This document shows, piece by piece, positions 16,491 through 24,643 of a stretch of DNA of 64,000 nucleotides. The stretch is from the NCBI RefSeq assembly GCF_013035425.1, contig NZ_WQHX01000006.1:124001-188000 (forward strand), in the 5' to 3' direction. The notes beneath the pieces were generated by a model, which worked only from the letters and a program-made list of their open reading frames with translations, had not been told where the DNA came from and searched no databases. The stretch comes from Ruegeria arenilitoris. GTDB lineage: Bacteria; Pseudomonadota; Alphaproteobacteria; Rhodobacterales; Rhodobacteraceae. The translations under genes were made by a program, and so were the position numbers. Every line of letters starts with the position of its first letter. The stretch's first letter is position 1.

Positions 16491-17795
16491 TTAGTAACCT
16501 GCGGCTTCCATCTCTTCAGCTGTAAAGGCCTGCGCTTTAGCAAGAGCTTCATCTACCGTTTGCTGGCCCGCATAGACCGCCGAGAACTCCTGACTCACCT
16601 GTGTGGCGATGCCTGCAAATTCTGGGATCGCCACGAACTGGATGCCAGTGTACGGCGTCGGCTGCGCGCAGCAATTCTGCGGGTCAGCGGCAAGGATTGA
16701 CTTTAGCGTCATCTGCGCAAAGGGAATATCCTTGTAATTGTCGTTTTCATACAAAGATGTCCGAGCGCCCGGAGGTACGTTGGCCCAGCCTTCGTTCTCG
16801 GCCACTAACTCGATGTAATCCTTCGACGTTGCCCATTCTATGAATTGCTTGGCTGCATCCTCTTGCTGAGTACCCGCCGGGATGGCAAGCGCCCACGCCC
16901 ACAACCAGTTGGCACGTTTGTCGACGCCTTCAGAATTTGGAGCCAGCGCAAAGCCAACTTTGTCCGCTACAGTCGAATCATTCGGGTTAGTCACGAAAGA
17001 CGCCGCAACGGTCGCGTCGATCCACATACCGCACTTGCCCTGCTGAAACAGCGATAGGTTTTCATTGAAACCGTTGGTTGCATAACCCGCCGGTCCGGAT
17101 TCACCCATCATGTCCACGAAGAACGTAAGTGCCTCTTTCCATTCGGGCTGATCAAACTGGGGCTTCCAGTTCTCGTCAAACCAGCGTGCTCCGAAAGAGT
17201 TCCCGGTTACAGTGATAAAAGCACCACCTTCGCCCCAACCAGCCTTGCCGCGAAGGCAGATACCGTTGATATCATTGTCCCGGTCTGTCATTGCGGCCGC
17301 TGCTTCGCGGATGAATTGCCATGTCGGCGCTTCAGGCATTTCCAGACCGGCTTTTTCCATCAGGTCGGTGCGGTACATGATCATTGAGCTTTCACCATAA
17401 AAAGGTGCTGCATAGAGCGTACCTTCGTGGCTCAGACCACCTGCCATTGCTGGCAGAAGATCCCCAACATCATATTCTGCGGACATGCCATCCAAGGGAA
17501 CGAGCCAATCGTTTGCGCCCCAAATCGGTGTCTCGTACATACCGATTGTCATGATGTCGAACTGACCGCCTTTGGTCGTGATGTCAGTGGTCACGCGCTG
17601 ACGCAGCACGTTTTCTTCTAGTGTTACCCACTCTACATCGATGCCGGTCGCTTCGGTGAATTTGTCAGTATAGCCCTGCATCCTAATCATATCGCCGTTG
17701 TTCACAGTTGCGATTGTTATGGATTGTGCATGGGCTGCTGCCGTTGCGACGAAAGTCAACGCAGTCGCCGCACGAAGTGCGTTCTTAAGATACAT
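16491..17795 (-). CDS. smoE: Sorbitol/mannitol-binding protein
   Basis: Periplasmic binding protein of the importer, 434 residues, cluster-B (MalE-like) fold. The signal peptide covers about residues 1-23 and ends AAAHAQS. The region VEWVTLEENVLRQRVTTDI and later GICLRGKAGWGEGGAF are typical of polyol-binding members. It is the first gene of the smo operon; operator-like palindromes lie 50-85 bases upstream, between it and the LacI-type gene stop. Confidence 0.92.
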   Translation of the reverse strand: MYLKNALRAATALTFVATAAAHAQSITIATVNNGDMIRMQGYTDKFTEATGIDVEWVTLEENVLRQRVTTDITTKGGQFDIMTIGMYETPIWGANDWLVPLDGMSAEYDVGDLLPAMAGGLSHEGTLYAAPFYGESSMIMYRTDLMEKAGLEMPEAPTWQFIREAAAAMTDRDNDINGICLRGKAGWGEGGAFITVTGNSFGARWFDENWKPQFDQPEWKEALTFFVDMMGESGPAGYATNGFNENLSLFQQGKCGMWIDATVAASFVTNPNDSTVADKVGFALAPNSEGVDKRANWLWAWALAIPAGTQQEDAAKQFIEWATSKDYIELVAENEGWANVPPGARTSLYENDNYKDIPFAQMTLKSILAADPQNCCAQPTPYTGIQFVAIPEFAGIATQVSQEFSAVYAGQQTVDEALAKAQAFTAEEMEAAGY

Positions 17796-17843
17796 CCCTG
17801 TCCTCCCTGAGCTTGGATGTTGTAGGAAAAGGGTAGATCAGAA

Positions 17844-17880
17844 ATTGTCGCGGCGTCAATAAAAACTTTACGCGCGTCAA
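17844..17880. promoter_or_regulatory. Two LacI-type operator candidates upstream of smoE
   Basis: ATTGTCGCGGCGTCAAT (17844-17860) is a near-perfect odd palindrome, mismatched only at one symmetric pair and the centre. TTTACGCGCGTCAA (17867-17880) has a central ACGCGCGT palindrome. A similar TTTGCGCGCGACAAA lies at 18968-18982 upstream of the LacI-type gene. CG-centred palindromes with flanking T and A suit LacI/GalR regulators. Confidence 0.5.
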
Positions 17881-17887
17881 TTTTTAG

Positions 17888-18919
17888 TCAGGCAGATTCC
17901 CTTAAAATGAGTCGGGCCGGAAACAAAGTTTCCGTTCGTTTGTCGAATTTCCCACCGTTTTCAACAAGTTCAAAAAGCGTTTCGACACTGCGCGCGGCGA
18001 CATTGTCGTAGTCATGCGCAGCGGTCGTTAAAGACGGGCACGTGAATTTGGAAAAGGGGTGGTCGTCATTTGACGCCACGCGTAATGCGCAATCTGCTTT
18101 GCGTCCGACCCGAATCCCCCGTTCGTAACACGCAGCAAGAAACCCAATTGCAAGACGGTCATTACTGCACAAAACAGAGTCAGTCCTAAGAGCGCCTTCC
18201 TCCAGAGCTTTCATCGCACCCTGGCGGCCAATCTCTTCGAAACCCCAACCCTCTCCGTCGATTTTTATAATGTGAGGCTCGAACCCAAGTCTCTGCATGA
18301 CTTCGATATAGGCATTGCGCCGTTTGTTCGCATTCGGGTTCGCGGGGGTCCGCATTTCAAAAAACGACGGCGGTTCGCCGGTCCGAGTCATGTACTCTAC
18401 GGTCTGGGAAACGAAACTATAGTTATCCGAACCAATGAAAGCAGCACCCAATCCTTCTAGATTACTATCAAACAAAACTGTTGGCACGGTGCCGCTAAAA
18501 TTTTCGATTTTGGAACGATCCGATGCTCGCCCCAGTGGTGCCAACAAAACGCCAGCAGGTTTCAACGACCTCAAACTGTCCAGTATCTCGCCTTCCAACT
18601 CTGGCTCACCATGCGAACTGAACAAAGTTGGGCGGTACCCTGCAGCAATGCAGCTCTGCTCAAGATACCGGGCAATTTCCGCAAAGAAGGGATCAGCCAG
18701 ATAGGGAACAACAATGCCAATGTTCTTCGTTAATTTACGGTTTTGGTTAACGGCGAAGATATTCGGACGATAATCGAACCTTTCCAATGCTTCTTCGATA
18801 CGAGCCCGAGTCGTGCTACGCACGCTTTCAGGATCGTGAAAATACTTGGATACAGTTGGACGAGAGATACCACTGACAGCGGCGAACTCTTCCATATTCT
18901 TTATTTTTGTCATGCCCAT
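17888..18919 (-). CDS. LacI/GalR-family repressor, probable smo regulator
   Basis: Regulator of 343 residues. The N-terminal HTH is NMEEFAAVSGISRPTVSKYF and the hinge RPNIFAVNQNR, followed by a periplasmic-binding-protein-like sugar domain (NIGIVVPYLADPFFAEIARYL, TVLFDSNLEGLGAAFIGSDN, LCSNDRLAIGFL). It lies just upstream of smoE on the same strand, and similar palindromes precede both genes, so it probably represses the polyol operon and itself until a polyol or product binds. The ligand is inferred only from position. Confidence 0.88.
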   Translation of the reverse strand: MGMTKIKNMEEFAAVSGISRPTVSKYFHDPESVRSTTRARIEEALERFDYRPNIFAVNQNRKLTKNIGIVVPYLADPFFAEIARYLEQSCIAAGYRPTLFSSHGEPELEGEILDSLRSLKPAGVLLAPLGRASDRSKIENFSGTVPTVLFDSNLEGLGAAFIGSDNYSFVSQTVEYMTRTGEPPSFFEMRTPANPNANKRRNAYIEVMQRLGFEPHIIKIDGEGWGFEEIGRQGAMKALEEGALRTDSVLCSNDRLAIGFLAACYERGIRVGRKADCALRVASNDDHPFSKFTCPSLTTAAHDYDNVAARSVETLFELVENGGKFDKRTETLFPARLILRESA

Positions 18920-18967
18920 CTACCTAGGGTGAACACCACCGCGAATTTAACACGTCTTTACGTATTC

Positions 18968-18982
18968 TTTGCGCGCGACAAA
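18968..18982. promoter_or_regulatory. LacI-type operator candidate upstream of the regulator gene
   Basis: TTTGCGCGCGACAAA resembles the two palindromes upstream of smoE when read on the minus strand (TTTGTCGCGCGCAAA), which suggests autoregulation. Confidence 0.4.
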
Positions 18983-19276
18983 AAATGTCAATAGCGGGTA
19001 ATTGACTGATTAGTTATTAAAAAATTCTGTTTGATTTCAATTAAATCAAAGAACTTGCAATCAAATAATTTCCGCCAGCGCGATGGGAAACTCATCCTGG
19101 GTACGCGAGGGGACTTGAATGAGTCAAAGAAAAAATCGCCAAACGAACGTCAATTTAGCGGTTAGCTTTGGACGATTTAAAAGGGGCAGGGTCGTTCGGC
19201 AGTGTGCTTACGTTTGACTGATACACCGCTTAAACAAGGGCGTCTTTCGTCGGCTACGTCAAGCTGGTAACCAGCT

Positions 19277-19311
19277 TAAAAAAGCCTTCCCGGATTGTGA
19301 TCCGAAAAGGC
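19277..19311 (-). terminator. Intrinsic terminator of the mgs-gmaS operon
   Basis: On the minus strand GCCTTTTCGGAT pairs with ATCCGGGAAGGC around a short loop, followed by six T. It sits about 37 bases after the gmaS stop. Confidence 0.85.
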
Positions 19312-19347
19312 AATTCATTTGCCTGAGGGTTAGGCTAACCCCGTTTA

Positions 19348-20676
19348 TCAAATGTCGAGAGTATTCTCTTTCTCCCAACGAGAAAAATGCGACACAAACG
19401 AGTTCCATTCTTGATGTTTCATTTTCAGAAACGCCGCCGAAAACTCTTCGCCCATCATCGCCTTCAGACCTTTATCCCTATCATACGCCCGCAGCGCGTC
19501 CAGCATGTTCAGCGGTAGCTTCGGCGCTCCGCGAACCTTATGGCCCTCTGCGTACATATCGATGTCGTATCGTTTACCTGGATCTGCCTTGGACCTGATG
19601 CCAGACAAACCGGCGGCAATAATTACGGCCTGGAGCAAGTACGGGTTAGTTGCACCGTCTGGCAGTCGAAGTTCGAACCGACCAGGACCCGGTACGCGAA
19701 CCATGTGGGTACGGTTGTTGCCGGTCCATGTTACTGTGTTCGGCGCCCACGTTGCGCCCGACATTGTGCGTGGCGCATTGATACGCTTGTAGCTGTTGAC
19801 CGTTGGATTAGTGATCGCCGCCAGCGCACTGGCGTGTTTCATGATGCCACCCAAAAAATGCTTGCCCTGCTCGGCTAGTCCCAACTCTCCGGTTGGACCG
19901 TCGCCTTCACCCGCAAACACATTCGTTTTTGCAGCCGCTCCGGGCGCGTCCCAAACTGAGATGTGCGCATGGCAACCATTACCTGTCAAACCTTCAACAG
20001 GCTTGGGCATGAAAGTAGCGCGGAACCCGTGTTTCTCAGCCACCGATTTTGCCATGAATTTAAAGAATGAATGCTTATCCGCCGTACGAAGGACGTCGTC
20101 ATATTCCCAGTTCATCTCAAACTGGCCATTGGCGTCTTCGTGATCATTCTGGTAGGGGCCCCAGCCCAGTTCCAGCATATAATCGCAAATCTCGCGTACC
20201 ACGTCATAGCGGCGCATCACGGCCTGTTGGTCGTAACAAGGCTTTTCCGCAGTGTCGAATGGGTCGCTTATTTGTTCACCGTCAGGAGTGAGCAGGAAGA
20301 ACTCGGCTTCGATACCAGTCTTAACATGAAGCCCTTCGCCAGCAGCTTCATTAATCAATCGGCGGAGGACATTGCGCGGCGCTTGTGCCACGTCTTCACC
20401 TTCCATTACGCAATTGGCAGCGACCCAGGCGACCTCGGGCTTCCACGGAAGTTGGATGACCGATGACGGATCTGGCACTGCCAACATATCTGGGTGTGCG
20501 GGCGTCATGTCGAGCCACGTAGCAAAGCCTGCGAAACCGGCGCCTTCTTCCTGCATGTCTGCTATAGCTTGTGCCGGAACCAGCTTTGCGCGCTGCCCAC
20601 CGAACAAGTCAGTGAACGAGATCATGAAATATTTGACGCCTTTTTCTTTGGCGAAAGCAGCCAGATCTATCGTCAT
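19348..20676 (-). CDS. gmaS: Gamma-glutamylmethylamide synthetase
   Basis: ATP-dependent joining of methylamine to glutamate, first step of the N-methylglutamate pathway. The 442-residue protein is a glutamine-synthetase-fold enzyme: GIEAEFFLL (metal site), GQFEMNW, GNGCHAHISVWD and NRTHMVRVPGPGRFELR (substrate and ATP loops). The frame extends upstream to 20907, but I use the ATG at 20676 because MTIDLAAFAKEKGVKYFMIS is the usual GmaS beginning and GGAAGG lies just upstream. It is the last gene after mgsABC, with a terminator behind it. A type III glutamine synthetase is the alternative, made unlikely by the mgs and mgd genes. Confidence 0.92.
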   Translation of the reverse strand: MTIDLAAFAKEKGVKYFMISFTDLFGGQRAKLVPAQAIADMQEEGAGFAGFATWLDMTPAHPDMLAVPDPSSVIQLPWKPEVAWVAANCVMEGEDVAQAPRNVLRRLINEAAGEGLHVKTGIEAEFFLLTPDGEQISDPFDTAEKPCYDQQAVMRRYDVVREICDYMLELGWGPYQNDHEDANGQFEMNWEYDDVLRTADKHSFFKFMAKSVAEKHGFRATFMPKPVEGLTGNGCHAHISVWDAPGAAAKTNVFAGEGDGPTGELGLAEQGKHFLGGIMKHASALAAITNPTVNSYKRINAPRTMSGATWAPNTVTWTGNNRTHMVRVPGPGRFELRLPDGATNPYLLQAVIIAAGLSGIRSKADPGKRYDIDMYAEGHKVRGAPKLPLNMLDALRAYDRDKGLKAMMGEEFSAAFLKMKHQEWNSFVSHFSRWEKENTLDI

Positions 20677-20710
20677 GGGCGGCCTTCCTTTCCCTGTTGA
20701 TATCGTTTGT

Positions 20711-20740
20711 AAAAAAACGCGGCCCATTTGGGCCACGCTT
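20711..20740 (-). terminator. Terminator-like hairpin between mgsC and gmaS
   Basis: After the mgsC stop, on the minus strand, GCGTGGCCC and GGGCCGCG pair (one bulged base) around AAAT and are followed by seven T. Only about 35 bases remain before the gmaS start, so this is an internal attenuator or an RNA processing site rather than an operon end. Confidence 0.6.
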
Positions 20741-20755
20741 TGAAGAGGTTTTGTT

Positions 20756-22093
20756 TTAGAAACCCGCCTTGCCCGGGTACCAATCTGTTCCCGCCAACGG
20801 AACGCGTGCCATCGCCGCTGCCTCCATTGTAAGGGCACACAGATCTTCAGGCTCCAGATTGTGCAGGTGATTGTGCCCGCATGCGCGCGCGATTGTTTGC
20901 GCCTCAAGAGTCATGACCTTGAGGTAATTACGCAACCTTCGCCCGGCCTCGACCGGATCCAAGCGCTTGGCCAATTCTAGGTCCTGCGTAGTGATACCCG
21001 CAGGATCCAAACCCTCGTGCCAATCGTCATATGCGCCGGTGGTCGTACCCAATTTTTGATATTCGGCTTCCCACTTCGGGTCATTGTCACCCAAAGCGAT
21101 CAACGCTGCAGTACCGATAGCCACCGCATCTGCTCCCAATGCCAACGCCTTGGCCACATCTGCACCGGTGCGGATACCACCAGAAATCACTAACTGCACT
21201 TCACGGTGAACGCCTAAGTCCTGCAACGCCTGCACTGCAGGGCGAATGCAAGATAGTGTTGGCAAACCCACATGTTCAATGAACACATCCTGGGTTGCGG
21301 CAGTACCACCCTGCATTCCGTCCATTACAACGACGTCTGCTCCGGCCTTAACTGCCAAAGCGGTGTCGTAGTAGGGCCGCGTGGCACCAACCTTGACATA
21401 GATTGGTATCTGCCAATCTGTAATTTCACGTAACTCAAGGATCTTGATTTCCAGATCGTCAGGCCCTGTCCAGTCGGGATGACGGCAAGCGGAGCGCTGA
21501 TCAATTCCTTTGGGCAACGTTCTCATTTCAGCAACACGATCCGAAATCTTCTGACCCAGCAGCATGCCACCACCGCCGGGTTTGGCACCCTGCCCCACCA
21601 CGACTTCGATTGCGTCAGCCTTGCGCAGGTCATTTGGGTTCATGCCGTAGCGTGACGGCAAGTATTGATAAACCAATTTGCTGGAATGGCCACGCTCCTC
21701 GGGCGTCATGCCGCCATCACCGGTGGTTGTTGACGTGCCTGCCGCAGAAGCGCCCCGACCTAACGCCTCTTTGGCCGGTCCGGACAATGCGCCAAAACTC
21801 ATACCAGCTATGGTAATCGGTATGTCCAATTGTATCGGCTTTTTGGCAAAACGTGTACCCAGCGTCACCGAGGTTTCACAACGCTCACGGTAGCCTTCCA
21901 AAGGGTATCGGCTGACAGAGGCCCCTAGAAACAGCAAATCATCAAAATGAGGTACTCTGCGTTTGGCGCCGCCACCGCGAATGTCATAAATGCCAGTCGC
22001 CGCGGCACGCCGGATTTCGGCATTAATTTCGTTGGTGAATGTCGCCGACTGGATCGGCAGGGTGCGTGGGATGGTGGTGTCCATGTCTTTCAT
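20756..22093 (-). CDS. mgsC: N-methylglutamate synthase, FMN (GltB-central-like) subunit
   Basis: The 445-residue subunit holds the FMN-binding glutamate-synthase barrel. Visible marks are PITIAGMSFGALSGPAKEAL, GMNPNDLRKADAIEVVVGQGAKPGGGG (in part), VVMDGMQGGTAATQD and ISGGIRTGADVAKALALGADAVAIG (in part). With MgsA and MgsB it makes N-methylglutamate from gamma-glutamylmethylamide and 2-oxoglutarate. Where full-length glutamate synthases have the three cysteines of the 3Fe-4S cluster (CHxxxCxxGxxTQ), this protein reads WHEGLDPAGITTQ, so no such cluster can form there. Starts 11 bases after mgsB. Confidence 0.88.
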   Translation of the reverse strand: MKDMDTTIPRTLPIQSATFTNEINAEIRRAAATGIYDIRGGGAKRRVPHFDDLLFLGASVSRYPLEGYRERCETSVTLGTRFAKKPIQLDIPITIAGMSFGALSGPAKEALGRGASAAGTSTTTGDGGMTPEERGHSSKLVYQYLPSRYGMNPNDLRKADAIEVVVGQGAKPGGGGMLLGQKISDRVAEMRTLPKGIDQRSACRHPDWTGPDDLEIKILELREITDWQIPIYVKVGATRPYYDTALAVKAGADVVVMDGMQGGTAATQDVFIEHVGLPTLSCIRPAVQALQDLGVHREVQLVISGGIRTGADVAKALALGADAVAIGTAALIALGDNDPKWEAEYQKLGTTTGAYDDWHEGLDPAGITTQDLELAKRLDPVEAGRRLRNYLKVMTLEAQTIARACGHNHLHNLEPEDLCALTMEAAAMARVPLAGTDWYPGKAGF

Positions 22094-22104
22094 ACCCTTG
22101 TTGG

Positions 22105-22788
22105 TCAGTAGGCCGCTGCGTTGTCGACGTCAAAATTATAGAGCTTACGAGCAGAGCCGTAACGCTTGAACTCTTCAGGTTTGGCGTCTGCACCTGCGCG
22201 CTCCAGCAAGTCCTTCAGAATTTCGATATGCTCTGGCCGCATCTCTTTCTCTACGCAATCTGCGCCTAAACTTTTGACTGAACCGCGCACAAAAAGACGA
22301 GCTTCATACAGCGAGTCTCCCAACGCGTCGCCCGCATCTCCGCAAACAACCAGATTGCCTGCCTGAGCCATAAAGGCGGACATATGGCCAATGTTGCCGT
22401 GCACCACGATATCGATACCTTTCATCGAAATACCGCAACGGGACGAAGCATTACCCTTGATCACCAACAGCCCGCCATGACCAGTTGCACCGGCATACTG
22501 GCTGGCGTCGCCCTCGATAACAACAGTGCCGGACATCATATTTTCGGCCACACCGGGGCCTACCGATCCTTCGACCTTGATTGTCGCCTGCTGGTTCATT
22601 CCGGCGCAGTAATAACCAGTCGAACCTTTGACCGTCACTTCAATTGGCGCATCCAAACCTACAGCAATCGCATGGCTTCCTTTGGGATTGACAACCTGCC
22701 AACTGGTCTGGTTTGTCGCGTCACGTTGCGCCTGAAGTGTCGAGTTCAACCCACGCAAACCCTTTTCCGAAATATCATAGGTCTGCAT
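22105..22788 (-). CDS. mgsB: N-methylglutamate synthase, GXGXG-domain subunit
   Basis: The 227-residue protein corresponds to the C-terminal beta-helix (GXGXG repeats) of the glutamate synthase large chain. Repeats such as GSTGYYCAGMN, GSVGPGVAENMMSG, GHGGLLVIKGNASSRCG and GNIGHMSAFMAQAGN can be followed through the sequence. It is a structural scaffold that links the amidotransferase and FMN parts. It lies one base after mgsA and 11 bases before mgsC. Confidence 0.9.
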   Translation of the reverse strand: MQTYDISEKGLRGLNSTLQAQRDATNQTSWQVVNPKGSHAIAVGLDAPIEVTVKGSTGYYCAGMNQQATIKVEGSVGPGVAENMMSGTVVIEGDASQYAGATGHGGLLVIKGNASSRCGISMKGIDIVVHGNIGHMSAFMAQAGNLVVCGDAGDALGDSLYEARLFVRGSVKSLGADCVEKEMRPEHIEILKDLLERAGADAKPEEFKRYGSARKLYNFDVDNAAAY

Positions 22789-22789
22789 A

Positions 22790-23683
22790 TCAGTGACTCC
22801 AGAAATAGACGGTTGCGGGCTCAGGCTCCCAAACGCGGGCTTCTTCTATGCCCGGCAGATTGACCAAGGCGCGGTATTCACTGCCAAAGGCAACGTATTG
22901 ATCTGTTTCCGCCATGACTGCCGGTTTGCAGGCAATTGGGTCACGTACTACACCGAACCCGTCCTTTGTACCCACTACAAAGGTAAAGAACCCGTCCAAA
23001 TCCTCTAAGCTGCTTTCAAGCGCCTCGCCCAGAGTTGCTCCATTCTGCATCTTCCAGGTCAAATACGCGGCACCCACTTCGGTGTCGTTCATCGACTCCA
23101 CCCGAACACCTTCGCGTTTCAGCTTACGGCGCAGCGAGTTGTGGTTGGACAGTGAACCATTATGAACCAGACATTGGTCGGCACCTGTATTAAATGGATG
23201 TGCGCCTTCAGTCGTCACCGCAGATTCCGTGGCCATCCGGGTATGACCAATACCGTGCGTACCACTCATTGACGACAGATCAAAACGTGCCGCCACATCT
23301 TTGGGCAGGCCAACTTCTTTGTAAATTTCGATGACGTCGCCGTCGCTCATCACCCGCATGCCAGGACGCAACTCGCGAATTGCCTGTCGCGCCTGATCTA
23401 CTTTGGTTGCGTCAAGGCTCAAAACCGCGTGCGTATCATTGGGGCGCATCGTCACCTCGGCGTCGATGACCCGGCCCAAATCACAATCCAAATCGGCAAA
23501 ATCCGTGTCTGGGTTGTCGGACTGAACTGTCAGTTTAGCCTTATCTTCTGTACCGCCATAGATAGCTATTCCAGCACTGTCCGGCCCCCGATCTGTCATA
23601 GTGATCAACATATCCGTCAACATCGAGCCAAGCTGCGGCTCTAATGTTTTGTCCTTAAGAAAAAGGCCGACGATTCCACACAT
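22790..23683 (-). CDS. mgsA: N-methylglutamate synthase, class II amidotransferase subunit
   Basis: N-terminal-nucleophile amidotransferase of 297 residues. I start at the ATG at 23683, which places the catalytic cysteine at position 2 (MCGIVGLF), needed after methionine removal; the frame extends 14 codons further but that would bury the cysteine. AGGAG lies upstream of this ATG. TDRGPDSAGIAIYGG and GIGHTRMATES with ALVNLPGIEEARVWEPEPATVYF-like end are family marks. It removes the methylamine group from gamma-glutamylmethylamide for transfer by MgsC. First gene of mgsABC-gmaS. Confidence 0.9.
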   Translation of the reverse strand: MCGIVGLFLKDKTLEPQLGSMLTDMLITMTDRGPDSAGIAIYGGTEDKAKLTVQSDNPDTDFADLDCDLGRVIDAEVTMRPNDTHAVLSLDATKVDQARQAIRELRPGMRVMSDGDVIEIYKEVGLPKDVAARFDLSSMSGTHGIGHTRMATESAVTTEGAHPFNTGADQCLVHNGSLSNHNSLRRKLKREGVRVESMNDTEVGAAYLTWKMQNGATLGEALESSLEDLDGFFTFVVGTKDGFGVVRDPIACKPAVMAETDQYVAFGSEYRALVNLPGIEEARVWEPEPATVYFWSH

Positions 23684-23852
23684 TAGTGAACATCTCCTGT
23701 TACGATTTGCGGCGGACGCTAACATCAGGTTATCACGAAGGCAACAAGGGGAAAATTATTTTCATGTTAGGAAATTTTTTGAGCTTGATGTTCCCCCTTA
23801 TTCAAGTAGGCACATGTTTCCCCTCTCAGAATCCGACCCGACCATGCCTCCG

Positions 23853-24503
23853 TCACTTTGTCTGTGGGTACGAGATGATCGACAAGTAACGCGCGGGAAG
23901 TGAACGAAGCACCTCGGGTCCATGAGGGGAATCTGCGTCAAAAAACAGAGTGTCTCCGGGTCTTAACAAATAGATGGCATCGCCATGCCGATAGTCAATT
24001 TCGCCCTCGAGCATGTAAAGCAGTTCAATCCCGTCGTGTTGAAAGGTCGGGAAAGTATCAGACTCTTCGGTCAGCGTGATCAAGTACGGTTCAACCACGA
24101 CACCGCTTGCATTTGGACCAAGATGCCCCAACAAATTGTACTGATGCCCTGCCCGCGTTCCGGCCCTTTCGGTTTCGACGCCTTGACCCGCTTTGGTATG
24201 CACAGCGTTCCGCGTTTCTTCGTAGCGACGGAAAAACGACGTAATCGGTGTGCTTAGTGCGTTGGCCAGTAGTTGCAGAGTTGTCAGAGACGGCGACGTA
24301 TAACCATTTTCGATTTTTGACAGCATGCTGATCGACAGGCCAGTCAAACCGGACAATTCGGCAAAAGTCACCCCCTGTTGCACCCTCAGAGCTTTGATCT
24401 CTCGCCCAATGGCGGTTTCCAGGTTCTTTTCACCGCTGTCTTTTACTTTGTGGGGGTCCTGTGACAGAACTCCCATTTTTTTGCCTTTGCCGGCCTTGGC
24501 CAT
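23853..24503 (-). CDS. XRE-cupin transcription regulator, 216 aa
   Basis: An N-terminal HTH-XRE domain (about 30-90: FAELSGLTGLSISMLSKIEN) is joined to a C-terminal cupin (about 130-210: FQHDGIELLYMLEGEIDYRHGDAIYLLRPGDTLFFDADSPHGPE, in part). Such fusions often sense a small metabolite in amino-acid or amine metabolism. It lies just upstream of mgsA on the same strand with a 169-base gap and is divergent from the GlxA-type gene, so it probably regulates the methylamine genes. This is inferred from position only. Confidence 0.88.
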   Translation of the reverse strand: MAKAGKGKKMGVLSQDPHKVKDSGEKNLETAIGREIKALRVQQGVTFAELSGLTGLSISMLSKIENGYTSPSLTTLQLLANALSTPITSFFRRYEETRNAVHTKAGQGVETERAGTRAGHQYNLLGHLGPNASGVVVEPYLITLTEESDTFPTFQHDGIELLYMLEGEIDYRHGDAIYLLRPGDTLFFDADSPHGPEVLRSLPARYLSIISYPQTK

Positions 24504-24643
24504 AGAAGCCCTCCAATACCCAACCCTTATGGCCGAGCATTCACAGAGTGAAAATTTGTTTCCTGTCAGGGGTCGTCCTGCTAAACACCCCTTACCCGAA
24601 TTCCGCTGATTGAAAAAGCAACGATCTGAAAGCAGAGGCTAGC

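Larger units (their letters stand above)
18920..19347. other. Intergenic region between the LacI-type gene and gmaS
   Basis: About 430 bases without a gene. The left part should carry the LacI-type promoter, with the operator candidate at 18968-18982 and an AT-rich stretch near 19010-19075. The right part holds the gmaS terminator and a separate 7-base inverted repeat AAGCTGG/CCAGCTT at 19261-19277. Nothing else recognised. Confidence 0.6.

Noticed and set aside
19261..19277. AAGCTGG/CCAGCTT repeat as a further terminator
   Set aside because: It lies beyond the T tract of the gmaS terminator and has no T run of its own; function not claimed.
20677..20907. N-terminal extension of gmaS
   Set aside because: It overlaps mgsC and the hairpin and is basic, low-complexity and unlike GmaS.
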